Of a stretch of 33,337 bases of DNA, positions 19,967-28,023 are shown one piece after another. The stretch's first letter is position 1, and every line of letters starts with the position of its first letter. Source of the DNA: a virus. The notes under the pieces were generated by a model. The model was given only the letters and a program-made list of their open reading frames with translations, had not been told where the DNA came from and did not search any database. The position numbers and the translations under genes were made by a program. The stretch spans positions 1 through 33,337 of the IMG/VR virus record IMGVR_UViG_3300046011_005926. One strand, given 5' to 3'.

Positions 19967-21360
19967 TAGTAACCTACACTACCTTCTGGAACTTTTGCGT
20001 ATTCATTAGCAAATAGTGGAGTCAGTTCATGGAAAGTTGCTATAATTAAACTGGTGATTGGTTGAGAATCATCTTCATATGCTGCCCAACCAACTCCATC
20101 GGGAGCATAATCAACACGAAAGTCTACAAGAGCACAGAGTTTAAATTGAGGTAATGCCTCATTTCTTTCATTGTTTGCTTTTGTATATTGAACGGCAAAC
20201 ACATTAGGTGTCTCCATGAAGATTGCCGTTTGACTTAAATAAGGTAAACTATTTATTTTAAACCAACGAATCATTTTACGAATTCTTAAAGAATCCTCAG
20301 CACTTCTCGGTGAAAGTTTCCAAGCACAATCAAATGATCTTAGTTTAGGTCCTCTAAACAACAGCTCAGCATTATTATTTACAACACTACCAGTTGATCT
20401 TGCTAATGCAGCTAAAGGATCAACTTTAAAATCTGGTCCTAAACTAGCAAGAATGTCGCGGGTTAAATTGTTTAATACTTGAGTTCTTATTTGCCCACCA
20501 TCTCCAGCACTTCCATATGCTGATGCTAATGATGCCCAAGCTTCTAAATTTGAAGATTGTTTAAATCCAGATCTTAAGAGAGTCCCCATTCCTGTAGGAT
20601 CCATTTCATACTTGTTCCGAATAGAACTGTAAAGACCAAGTGCTAATGCATTTACAGTATCAATTCCCCACTCTGCACCTACAGCATCTCTTACTGCCAA
20701 TGGCATTGGTAAGATAACCTCTCCACGTTGATCATAATTTTTTATTAACGCATTTAATTGCTGATAACTATCAAACTCTTGATTATTTGATACTGTTCCT
20801 TCAGTAAACAAACTTCCAGTATTAAAAACACCTTCTAAGAAATCTTGTTGCGGAGGAACATATTTTAATGCTTTGATTCTTATGGTGTCTTGAGAATATT
20901 TTACTCCTCCAGATTCAGACTTTACAATCAAATCTGATGGGAACACTATTACACCAGATGTTTTTGGTTGACTTTTACCAACTAATGAATTAATATTTTG
21001 TAAATTTCTTCCTTGGAATTCAGCCCCATTAGATCTTTCTGTGGCGCTAACATTTGCAATTGCTTTATCAAGCTTAGTGCTTTCCGAATCAAACTGTGCC
21101 TGTGGAGCTAAAACATTATTTGCGCTTGTATATTCTTTATGAACACCACCAGCAGCTCTAAACTGTTTATTTAAAGAATCACTAATTATTAAACTATTTA
21201 ATAATGATGAACTTTGCTGTCTTGTTAAAGTTTCACTTGTTGAATTATTGATGACCGATACAACTTTACCAGATGTGTTTGAATCAGTATATACCGTATA
21301 GTATTGTCCTACCGCATCTCTAACAATAAATTGTTGTGTACCAGATTGTTGTACTGACAT
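19966..21360 (-). CDS. gp48: Baseplate tail-tube cap gp48 (candidate)
   Basis: A 464-aa protein, longer than T4 gp48 (364 aa). A variable N-terminal part (~1-140) precedes a region with VIVFPSDLIVK, DTIRIKALKYVPPQQ and VILPMPLAVRDAVGAEWG, and a C-terminal part with FDCAWKLSPRSAEDSLRIRK, consistent with the gp19/gp48/gp54 tube-like fold. gp48 binds the dome of the baseplate before gp54 starts the tail tube. Call supported by position between gp53 and gp4 and by gp54 opposite. Confidence 0.7.
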   Translation of the reverse strand: MSVQQSGTQQFIVRDAVGQYYTVYTDSNTSGKVVSVINNSTSETLTRQQSSSLLNSLIISDSLNKQFRAAGGVHKEYTSANNVLAPQAQFDSESTKLDKAIANVSATERSNGAEFQGRNLQNINSLVGKSQPKTSGVIVFPSDLIVKSESGGVKYSQDTIRIKALKYVPPQQDFLEGVFNTGSLFTEGTVSNNQEFDSYQQLNALIKNYDQRGEVILPMPLAVRDAVGAEWGIDTVNALALGLYSSIRNKYEMDPTGMGTLLRSGFKQSSNLEAWASLASAYGSAGDGGQIRTQVLNNLTRDILASLGPDFKVDPLAALARSTGSVVNNNAELLFRGPKLRSFDCAWKLSPRSAEDSLRIRKMIRWFKINSLPYLSQTAIFMETPNVFAVQYTKANNERNEALPQFKLCALVDFRVDYAPDGVGWAAYEDDSQPITSLIIATFHELTPLFANEYAKVPEGSVGY

Positions 21361-21363
21361 TAA

Positions 21364-21870
21364 TTATGCCGCCCAAACTCTACTATTTTTTACTTGTTGA
21401 TTGTATTTATTGACAAAATACTCGGTTATAAACTCAGCACATCCTTTCACATCTTCATCAGGAACTCTGTTAATATCATTGATACCTTGAGGGTAATATG
21501 AATGAAGACATTTATCTGGCAAAACGTTTGTTGCTTTTAATGCATTCAGTGCATATGTTCCACGAATAGATGGATTTAAATAATGAAAGTTTCCGCCTAG
21601 AATCAAACCAGTCTTAGTGTCAATACCTAAAATAATAGCTAAAGGAAATCTATCATAGTATGGATAACGATTTGGAAACTTTGCAACGTAATTAAAATAG
21701 TATACTTTACCAACTTCCAAACCAAAAGTATCTAGATTATCACTAACATCATAATTTTTTTGAACAACATTTAACTCTTCAAACAATCTCATTCGATACC
21801 AATCTTGAGTTTGAAATTGTCCTTTTAATCTTTTTTTAACTTCATCTTTGATTATTTCTGATGGCTTCAT
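21364..21870 (-). CDS. Conserved-looking structural or packaging protein (168 aa)
   Basis: Starts MKPSEIIKDEVKKRLKGQ. It contains YYDRFPLAIILGID (~73-86) and LGGNFHYLNPS, a pattern I have seen in T4-like phage proteins of unresolved function. ATG overlaps the gp4 stop (ATGA), and gp48 starts 3 nt after its stop. In T4, genes 3 and 2 lie next to 4, so a tail-completion or DNA-end role is possible, but I cannot align it to either. Function unknown. Confidence 0.65.
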   Translation of the reverse strand: MKPSEIIKDEVKKRLKGQFQTQDWYRMRLFEELNVVQKNYDVSDNLDTFGLEVGKVYYFNYVAKFPNRYPYYDRFPLAIILGIDTKTGLILGGNFHYLNPSIRGTYALNALKATNVLPDKCLHSYYPQGINDINRVPDEDVKGCAEFITEYFVNKYNQQVKNSRVWAA

Positions 21871-22310
21871 AATCCAAGATCCTCTTCAGTCAAAATCTTG
21901 AATGTCATCATTCTGTCCTCACACCACTCTTTTGCAGCCTCCCATTTAGCAGTGTTCTTTGCATACTCAAAAACACTTTTTTTCCAGTGCTGAGTTTTTC
22001 TTTTAGGATTTTGGACAGGGCCAATAACTTGTTTCTTTGGTTTAATCTCAATCAAATATTTTTTTACAACTCCAGTTTTTTCTTTGACTTTAATATAAAA
22101 ATCCACAAAGTACCTGTGATATCTATTGTCCAATGGAGAACGATAAGGTATTACAATCTCTTCACTTCCCCACTCCAAAACATTTGAATTCTCATCACAG
22201 TATTTCATGAAAACTAACTCCCAGGAAGACCTATAAAATATATTTGTAGGATCTCCTTTATACTTTTGATAATTCTTGGGCGAAAATTTCCCTTGATAAT
22301 ACATATACAT
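21867..22310 (-). CDS. gp4: Head completion protein gp4
   Basis: A 147-aa protein (145 from the second ATG at 22304) with the T4 gp4 pattern: YYQGKFSPKNYQKYKGDPTN, YRSSWELVFMKYCD, WGSEEIVIPYRSPLDNRYHR and FVDFYIKV..YLIEIKPKKQ. The D-x-n-E-x-K arrangement resembles a TnsA-like nuclease fold. In T4, gp4 finishes the filled head before tail joining. First gene of the minus-strand run, just after a late promoter. Confidence 0.92.
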   Translation of the reverse strand: MYMYYQGKFSPKNYQKYKGDPTNIFYRSSWELVFMKYCDENSNVLEWGSEEIVIPYRSPLDNRYHRYFVDFYIKVKEKTGVVKKYLIEIKPKKQVIGPVQNPKRKTQHWKKSVFEYAKNTAKWEAAKEWCEDRMMTFKILTEEDLGL

Positions 22311-22322
22311 AGTATAGATACC

Positions 22323-22334
22323 CCAAATATTTAG
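22323..22334. promoter_or_regulatory. Back-to-back late promoter palindrome between gp4 and gp54
   Basis: CCAAATATTTAG. The minus strand reads CTAAATA (22334-22328), a good late -10 for gp4. The plus strand reads CCAAATA, one mismatch from it, for gp54. The plus start would fall within a few nt of the GTG at 22338. Confidence 0.5.
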
Positions 22335-22337
22335 CTT

Positions 22338-23297
22338 GTGTCTAGTAATACAAGACTTTATTTTCCAATAGAAAGTGTAAAGAATACCTTTTCAAAGGTA
22401 TCTCTTAATAGTTACTACAAGGTAGCATTTCCATTAAGCGATAGAGCTGCAGGGAATGCTGGATTAGTTAGTTGGTTGCGAGCTGCTGGAATATATGATA
22501 CTGCATCAACCAATGGTCTAGATCCGATTGAAGCAATTGAACTGTTATGTGCTGGAACAGTTCTTCCTGGTCCTAATTTTAAAACAACAGATACGATTGG
22601 AAATAGGCAAGGAGTAATTGAAAAATATCCTATTCTTCGTCAGTATCCCGAATTGACGATGACTTTTTACGTTGACAATAATCATAGGATCATTAGATTT
22701 TTTGAAGAGTGGATTAATTTTATTAACCCATTGTATTCAGGCGATGGAGTTGTTACATCCTCAGAAGCAGGACAGGATTATCCTGTTGCTGGAAATGAAA
22801 ATAATTTTATGAAGTTTAGATATCCAAATACTTATTGCCAAAGAATTCTTGTTACTAAGTTTGAGAAAGATTTAAATACAACAACACGAGTTAATGATAC
22901 TACAATTCAAAGTTATAATAGTGGATATTTAAGCTATGAATTTATTCAAGCATATCCATCCAACATTATTGTTTCTCCTGTAAGCTATCAGGCAAGTGAA
23001 ATTTTAACTTTTACTGTTAACTTTAACTATAGTAGATATATCATTAGAAGAAACTTAAGCGCAGTTAAACAATATCATAGTGCTATCACAGTTCCTGATG
23101 TTCCAACTGGAAATGCATTGCAAGGTTTTGAAGAATTTTCTGGAGCACAGCCATTTGATACTAGTCCTTTTAGCAGAACATTGACAAATGAATATTATAA
23201 TAATGGAATTATACGTGGAAATACACCATCACAACAAACACAAGGTCCTGGACAAAGATCACAAGATGCAACCAATTTTGGTCGTGGTAATGCCTAA
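22338..23297 (+). CDS. gp54: Baseplate tail-tube initiator gp54
   Basis: A 319-aa protein, nearly the T4 gp54 length (320). QYPELTMTFYVDNNHRIIRF followed by FEEWINFINP, and LTFTVNFNYSRYIIRR, are typical of the gp19/gp54 tube fold. gp54 caps gp48 and starts polymerisation of the tail tube. The only in-frame start is GTG 22338 (a stop lies 6 nt upstream), with no room for a Shine-Dalgarno sequence, so a leaderless or near-leaderless message is likely. Confidence 0.82.
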   Translation: MSSNTRLYFPIESVKNTFSKVSLNSYYKVAFPLSDRAAGNAGLVSWLRAAGIYDTASTNGLDPIEAIELLCAGTVLPGPNFKTTDTIGNRQGVIEKYPILRQYPELTMTFYVDNNHRIIRFFEEWINFINPLYSGDGVVTSSEAGQDYPVAGNENNFMKFRYPNTYCQRILVTKFEKDLNTTTRVNDTTIQSYNSGYLSYEFIQAYPSNIIVSPVSYQASEILTFTVNFNYSRYIIRRNLSAVKQYHSAITVPDVPTGNALQGFEEFSGAQPFDTSPFSRTLTNEYYNNGIIRGNTPSQQTQGPGQRSQDATNFGRGNA

Positions 23298-23303
23298 TAA
23301 ATA
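23296..23303 (+). promoter_or_regulatory. T4-type late promoter (AATAAATA)
   Basis: AATAAATA overlaps the gp54 TAA (23295-23297) and lies 21 nt before gp26. Confidence 0.6.
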
Positions 23304-23323
23304 AATTTAACTGATCTTATAGT

Positions 23324-24049
23324 ATGCCATTACCAGAATATACTGTTCCACAATATGATTTGACTCTTCCATCAAATAAAAAGAAGATCAAATATAGACC
23401 ATTCCTTGTTAAGGAAGAAAAGGTTTTAATCATTGCATTAGAATCTAGAAATCCAAAACAAATTACTGACGCAATTAAACAAGTATTGTCTAATTGTATT
23501 CTCACTAAAGGAATTAAAATTGAAGAACTTCCTTCGTTTGATATTGAATACTTGTTTTTAAATATTCGTGCTAAATCTATTGGCGAGTCTATTGAACTTG
23601 TAATCACTTGTGGTGATGATGGTGAAACAGAAGTTCCAGTTACATTATTTGTAGATGAAATTCAAGTTCAATATCTAGAGGGACATACCAATAAAATTGA
23701 TATGGAAAATGGATATCATTGGCAAATGAAATATCCATCTTTAAATCAATTTATTGAAAACAACTTTGATGTTTCAGAAAAGTCTTCAGAGAATGTAGAA
23801 CGATCTGTAAAACTTATTGCATCATGTATGGAAAGCGTTTATAATGAAGAAGATTGTTGGATGGCTTCTGACTGTACTGAAAAAGAACTGATTGATTATG
23901 TTGAGAAGTTAACTCCCAAGCAATATAAAAAAATTGAACAGTTCTTTAAAACAATGCCTAAGTTGAGTCATACATTACAAGTAGTCAATCCTAACACTGG
24001 AAAAGAGAATAGTATCGTTCTGGAGGGTTTAACTGATTTTTTCGGCTAG
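23324..24049 (+). CDS. gp26: Baseplate hub/assembly protein gp26 (chaperone-like)
   Basis: A 241-aa protein (T4 gp26 is 208 aa). LTLPSNKKKIKYRPFLVKEEK (first 20 of ~13-33) and ITDAIKQVLSNCILTKGIK are typical of the T4_baseplate family. EYLFLNIRAKSIGE follows. In T4, gp26 acts in hub assembly, and its family has been compared with tail assembly chaperones. The last codons contain a slippery T-TTT-TTC (24037-24043) before the TAG, giving a route to a longer product with the gp51-like frame. Late promoter overlapping the gp54 stop. Confidence 0.87.
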   Translation: MPLPEYTVPQYDLTLPSNKKKIKYRPFLVKEEKVLIIALESRNPKQITDAIKQVLSNCILTKGIKIEELPSFDIEYLFLNIRAKSIGESIELVITCGDDGETEVPVTLFVDEIQVQYLEGHTNKIDMENGYHWQMKYPSLNQFIENNFDVSEKSSENVERSVKLIASCMESVYNEEDCWMASDCTEKELIDYVEKLTPKQYKKIEQFFKTMPKLSHTLQVVNPNTGKENSIVLEGLTDFFG

Positions 24050-24057
24050 CCCTAGCC
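24037..24057 (+). promoter_or_regulatory. Predicted -1 frameshift site with adjacent hairpin
   Basis: Zero-frame codons GAT TTT TTC form the canonical X-XXY-YYZ heptamer T-TTT-TTC (24037-24043). Directly after it, GGCTA (24044-24048) pairs with TAGCC (24053-24057), loop GCCC, enclosing the zero-frame TAG. The spacer is shorter than usual for a stimulatory hairpin. Confidence 0.65.
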
Positions 24058-24222
24058 AAAGAAGATCTTGAAACATATTTCAGGATCAACTTTGCGCTAA
24101 TGCAAGTTCATAAGTATTCTCTTACTGAAATAGAAAATATGATTCCTTGGGAAAGAGAAACCTATCTTGAACTTCTAAAACAATACATAGAAGAAAAGGA
24201 AGCAGAAAAACAAAATGGATGA
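24043..24222 (+). CDS. gp51: gp51-like C-terminal extension in the -1 frame
   Basis: The -1 frame entered at CGG 24043 gives 59 residues: RLALAKEDLETYFRINF, then HKYSLTEIENMIPWERETYL, ending AEKQNG. It is open from a stop just upstream of the slippery site to TGA 24220-24222. It has no ATG, GTG or TTG before ATG 24100, which would drop the first third and has no ribosome site. The expected fusion is 299 aa (240 + 59). The IPWERE-x-YL motif is typical of gp51/chaperone extensions in T4-like phages. The last 8 nt overlap the next start. Confidence 0.65.
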   Translation, partial: RLALAKEDLETYFRINFALMQVHKYSLTEIENMIPWERETYLELLKQYIEEKEAEKQNG

Positions 24223-25543
24223 AGAATCCCCAAAGGCTATAGACGCAAGTAAGTTTTTTGGTGCTGGAGAAGCAGTAATTGAAGGTGCTGCATCTCCAGC
24301 TGCAAGTGTGCAAAGAACACGAGCTGTCTATTCTGGTGGAGATGATTTATCTAGACTTCTTAGAATTATTAAAACTGAAATAGATATAAATGATGAGGAA
24401 GATCAATTAAAAGAAGATCCAGAAAAGATAAGATTGCAATCATTAGTTGATGGATTAACTGGTAGAGTTGATTTATTAACTTCACAACTCTCAGGATTAT
24501 TTTCTCTAATACTTGGTGATATAAAAGGTAGAAATATTGAAGCAAGACAATCAGTAAAAGAAGAACAACAAAGAAGCTCTGAGATTTCTAAAGCTACTAA
24601 ATTGCAAGCATTGCAAGCAACAACACAAGACATAATTAAAGCAGCTGAAGAAAGAGGGCAGCAACGTCAAGCTGAAATGGAACAAGAGCGTCAAATGGGT
24701 ACGCTAATTTCGGCTTTGGGTTTTGGTGTTGGAATATCTGGAATGATGCGGGGGAAAGATGAAGAAGATTTAAATCAATTTATTGGTGGAGAGCCTATTT
24801 CTAATCCAGTACGAGCCCAAGAAATATATCATTATTTAATTTCAAAAGGCATTAGTCATACACATGCAGTTGGAATATTAAACAACATTGAACATGAATC
24901 TGGATTTGATTCTGGTGCAATGGGAGATTATGAAAATGGAAAACCTAATTCTTTTGGATTGTTTCAATTTAATTTGGGTGGTGGACGTGCTCAAACAATG
25001 TTTAAATCTGTAGGCACAGATTGGGCAAAAGATTGGAAAGGTCAGGTTGATTATGCACTGTCTGAGCCAGCGATGAAAACATATTTGAAAAAATCTTTTG
25101 CAACACCAGCAGATGCATCAAAGGATTTTACAATAAATTTTGAAAACCCTGCAAACAAAGAAGAAAAATCATTAGAAAGATTAAACACAATTAATACGTT
25201 TGATAAATTTAAGGATCTTGGTAATCAATCAAGCAAAATGAAAGGCAGAGGGGCAACAGGTGATCCACCACAAGTAGCACAAATATCTTCCCCAGGAACT
25301 ATGATTAGTGTTCAGCAAGAAAAATTAAATGCTCAAGTTTTAGCACAAGAAACTGGTGGCAAAGCCATGTCACCACAAATAGCATTATTAAATGCTCCAA
25401 CTAAATCACCAACAATTCCTGAAGGAACTGGGGGAGCACCAACAACATCTCATGCATCTGCTCCTATTCTTCCAGCAACAAATCCTAAAGATCCTTATCC
25501 AATTGCAACAGCAATCAATCTCAATGCTGTTAAGCAAGCGTAG
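24215..25543 (+). CDS. Tail protein with coiled coil and lysozyme-like domain
   Basis: A 442-aa protein. Residues ~45-160 are helical with heptads (LVDGLTGRVDLLTSQLSGL; long Gln/Glu-rich helix ~105-160). A short hydrophobic segment (GTLISALGFGVGISGMM, ~162-178) follows, then a domain at ~200-330 that resembles Phage_lysozyme2: AQEIYHYLISKG, GILNNIEHESGF with the likely catalytic Glu at 226 or 228, and NSFGLFQFN. A Pro/Thr-rich tail ends it. It probably opens peptidoglycan during entry, taking over the role that T4 gp5 lysozyme plays. The coiled coil could also serve as a tape-measure element. Confidence 0.7.
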   Translation: MDEESPKAIDASKFFGAGEAVIEGAASPAASVQRTRAVYSGGDDLSRLLRIIKTEIDINDEEDQLKEDPEKIRLQSLVDGLTGRVDLLTSQLSGLFSLILGDIKGRNIEARQSVKEEQQRSSEISKATKLQALQATTQDIIKAAEERGQQRQAEMEQERQMGTLISALGFGVGISGMMRGKDEEDLNQFIGGEPISNPVRAQEIYHYLISKGISHTHAVGILNNIEHESGFDSGAMGDYENGKPNSFGLFQFNLGGGRAQTMFKSVGTDWAKDWKGQVDYALSEPAMKTYLKKSFATPADASKDFTINFENPANKEEKSLERLNTINTFDKFKDLGNQSSKMKGRGATGDPPQVAQISSPGTMISVQQEKLNAQVLAQETGGKAMSPQIALLNAPTKSPTIPEGTGGAPTTSHASAPILPATNPKDPYPIATAINLNAVKQA

Positions 25544-25545
25544 AT

Positions 25546-26529
25546 ATGGCAAAAATAACTGCGGAAACCATTAGTAAAGATATTGATATTGTAAAAGATA
25601 GAGTACAAGATATCACTGTCTTTATTGATAAAACAAAGTATGATTATATTAAAACATCTAAACTAATTAAAAGTAATTTATCTTTATTAAAACAATTAAA
25701 AAAACGTTCTCATGAACTTGAAAAGGAATTGCAAAGAACAAATCAAATACAAAAAACTGATCTTGAAAGAATAGATGAAAGGAGACAACAGGAAGAAAAA
25801 CAAAAGGCAGAAATTGCTCAAGAAACAAGTTTTAATAAAGAAATTCTCCAGACATTTTTGGGAACTGGTGTTGCCTCAATGGTTATTAGTGAAGAGATAC
25901 AGGAGCAGCAAGAAACTAAACCAGACGGTTCAAATGGAAGATTAAAACCAGATCAATTAAGAGATGTAGGTGATGGGTTTAAACTATGGGCTCCAGCAGC
26001 AGAATCTTACTTGCAAATGAAAGCTGCCGCCGCCAGAAATAAAGTATATTTTAAATTGTCAAGTGCTTATAGAACTTATGAAGAACAGGCAAAGTTAGAG
26101 GAAGAACTTGGAACATGGAGTCCAACAAATCCAGGAGCTGCACCACCAGGAACTTCTGCACATGGTTGGGGAATTGCAATTGATATTAGTTCACCAGGAG
26201 CACAACAATGGATCCGAAGATATGGTGGTCAGTATGGTTGGTATTCAACAGTATCAAATGAACCTTGGCATTTTGAATGGAAAGGAAGTGCAATTAATAC
26301 ACCTCAAAGTAAAGTTGAACCAGTAACTAAAAAAACTAATAATCAAAACAACAATCTTGTTTCATATAATACGAAAGAAGAACCTGAATCTTTATTACTA
26401 GCATTAGTTGCTCCACCAGATAATCCTAGTGTTTCACCACCAGTAAAGCAAAATGAACCCACGACACCTCCAAATCTGTCACTAAATAAGATTACGGCTA
26501 ATCCTTTCTTCATCACCCCCACTGGTTAA
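25546..26529 (+). CDS. Tail protein with coiled coil and M15 (VanY-like) peptidase domain
   Basis: A 327-aa protein. Residues ~5-95 are a coiled coil (KQLKKRSHELEKELQRTNQI). Residues ~135-250 form an M15 D,D-carboxypeptidase-like domain: SSAYRT (172-177), SAHGWGIAIDI (204-214, zinc ligands H206 and D213) and EPWHFEW (239-245, zinc ligand H242 with nearby Glu). A Pro-rich tail ends it. It probably cuts peptide cross-links of peptidoglycan during injection. Architecture parallels the previous gene (helices, enzyme, Pro-rich tail), and its stop overlaps gp27 (TAATG). Confidence 0.8.
   Translation: MAKITAETISKDIDIVKDRVQDITVFIDKTKYDYIKTSKLIKSNLSLLKQLKKRSHELEKELQRTNQIQKTDLERIDERRQQEEKQKAEIAQETSFNKEILQTFLGTGVASMVISEEIQEQQETKPDGSNGRLKPDQLRDVGDGFKLWAPAAESYLQMKAAAARNKVYFKLSSAYRTYEEQAKLEEELGTWSPTNPGAAPPGTSAHGWGIAIDISSPGAQQWIRRYGGQYGWYSTVSNEPWHFEWKGSAINTPQSKVEPVTKKTNNQNNNLVSYNTKEEPESLLLALVAPPDNPSVSPPVKQNEPTTPPNLSLNKITANPFFITPTG
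26482..26488 (+). promoter_or_regulatory. Possible internal late promoter before gp27
   Basis: CTAAATA inside the end of the M15 gene, 40 nt before the gp27 ATG. Position is suitable, but it is in coding sequence and may be chance. Confidence 0.35.
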
Positions 26530-27809
26530 TGTCTGCAGAAAATAGTTTTGAATATGGCAGCTTTAAAATAAAACCACTTAAATCAAGTTCTAATTTAAAG
26601 GAGATTGATTTAGGTGCAAAATCCATTGCGAGTTTTTCTTTTTATGAAAACGTATTATCGCCAGGGGTTACAGCAAGAATTAGTTTTGCTATAATTGATA
26701 TTACTAAAAGTTCTGGACTTGAATTATATGGTGGAGAAGAACTATTAGGATCAATTAATGTGCCAGATTTTCAAGGTGGAGAGATTAATTTTTCTACTCC
26801 AGGAAAAGGATTGAGAATTAGAACGATACAATCTTTAAGAGAATCTACAAAAAGTGTTTACAATTTAGAGTTGACTAGTTATGAAACTCTAATGAATGAA
26901 ATTGTTAGAGTTCCAAATCGATTTGATGGTAACGTAGGAGTCAGTGCAGAAAAAATATTCCGCCAATTAAAAAGTAATAAAACAATTGTAACCGAGAAGA
27001 GTTCTAATAATTATTCTTTTGTAGGAAATAATAAAAGACCATTTGATTTACTTAACTTCTTATGTCCTAAAGCTGTAGCGCCTGACAAAAAATCACCAGG
27101 ATATTTTTTCTTTGAAACACAAGATGGATTTGTATTTAAAAGTATTAACACACTATTAAAAGGCGGAACTAATGTTCCAATCTATACTCAGGAAGATGTT
27201 ACAAATGCAAATCGTGTTGCTAACAAATACAGGATATTAAATTCGTATATTGAAAAGAACAATGATGTATTGAATTCATTGCGTTTGGGAATGTATGCAA
27301 ACAAAAGTTTGTTTTACAATCTGTATACAAATGAACCTAAGTTTGTTGACTTTCAATTAAAACAGAAGTATAATGGTGAGATTGTAACCTCATCAGGTAA
27401 TCTTACAGATACATATCCACCACTGCCAGGGAACATGCAAGATTTCCCATCTAGATATTTTGTTAGAACTTTAGATGTTGGTGCATTAGATAAGACTGGA
27501 AAGTTAAGCAAAGATTCTTTGTATCCAGACCTACCTAAATATCAAGCAGAAGCTGTCGTAAGGTACAATCTTTTATTCTCTCAGATATTAAAAATTACTA
27601 TTCCATGTAATCCTTCATTAAGAGCAGGTCAAATTATAGAGTGTAGAATACCCGAGACAGCTTCCCAAATGCAAAATAAAAATTACGAATCAATTAGTTC
27701 TGGTCGCTATATGATAACGGCATTACACCATGCGTTTTCTGGGAAGGATTGTTACACTGCGCTTGAATTGGTTAAAGATTCATATGACATTAAAACGCAA
27801 TTAGCATAA
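26529..27809 (+). CDS. gp27: Baseplate central hub protein gp27
   Basis: A 426-aa protein (T4 gp27 is 391 aa). ASFSFYENVLSPGVTARISF near the N-terminus, FLCPKAVAPDKKSPGYFFFE (~172-191) and ILKITIPCNPSLRAGQIIEC (~351-370), followed by YMITALHHAFS, fit the two tube-like domains of the gp27 hub ring. The trimer joins the sixfold tube to the threefold spike and binds gp5. One nucleotide separates it from cp12, and gp5 follows. Confidence 0.85.
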   Translation: MSAENSFEYGSFKIKPLKSSSNLKEIDLGAKSIASFSFYENVLSPGVTARISFAIIDITKSSGLELYGGEELLGSINVPDFQGGEINFSTPGKGLRIRTIQSLRESTKSVYNLELTSYETLMNEIVRVPNRFDGNVGVSAEKIFRQLKSNKTIVTEKSSNNYSFVGNNKRPFDLLNFLCPKAVAPDKKSPGYFFFETQDGFVFKSINTLLKGGTNVPIYTQEDVTNANRVANKYRILNSYIEKNNDVLNSLRLGMYANKSLFYNLYTNEPKFVDFQLKQKYNGEIVTSSGNLTDTYPPLPGNMQDFPSRYFVRTLDVGALDKTGKLSKDSLYPDLPKYQAEAVVRYNLLFSQILKITIPCNPSLRAGQIIECRIPETASQMQNKNYESISSGRYMITALHHAFSGKDCYTALELVKDSYDIKTQLA

Positions 27810-27810
27810 A

Positions 27811-28023
27811 ATGGAAAACATTCAACAACATATCCAAAAGGATAAAGAAATTTTAAGTGATCCCACAGTTTCCCCACAAATGCGCCGCCATATTGAGGGT
27901 GAATTAGAAGATCTTCAAAAATATCATGAGCGTCATCCTGAAGATGATCATGATCCAACCCCATTAGAATTATTTTGTGACGCTAATCCTAATGCTTTAG
28001 AGTGTAAAGTATACGAAGACTAA
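27811..28023 (+). CDS. cp12: CP12, Calvin-cycle inhibitor
   Basis: A 70-aa protein whose C-terminus TPLELFCDANPNALECKVYED (first 20 shown to E69) matches the CP12 signature: Cys56 and Cys65 in C-x8-C, ending in the YED-type tail that inserts in GAPDH. CP12 clamps GAPDH and phosphoribulokinase into an inactive complex when oxidised. Phage copies are thought to turn off carbon fixation so that NADPH serves nucleotide synthesis. The N-terminal Cys pair is absent, as in many marine picocyanobacterial forms. It lies between gp27 and gp5 with a 1-nt gap and a 1-nt overlap, hence is probably late-expressed. Confidence 0.85.
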   Translation: MENIQQHIQKDKEILSDPTVSPQMRRHIEGELEDLQKYHERHPEDDHDPTPLELFCDANPNALECKVYED

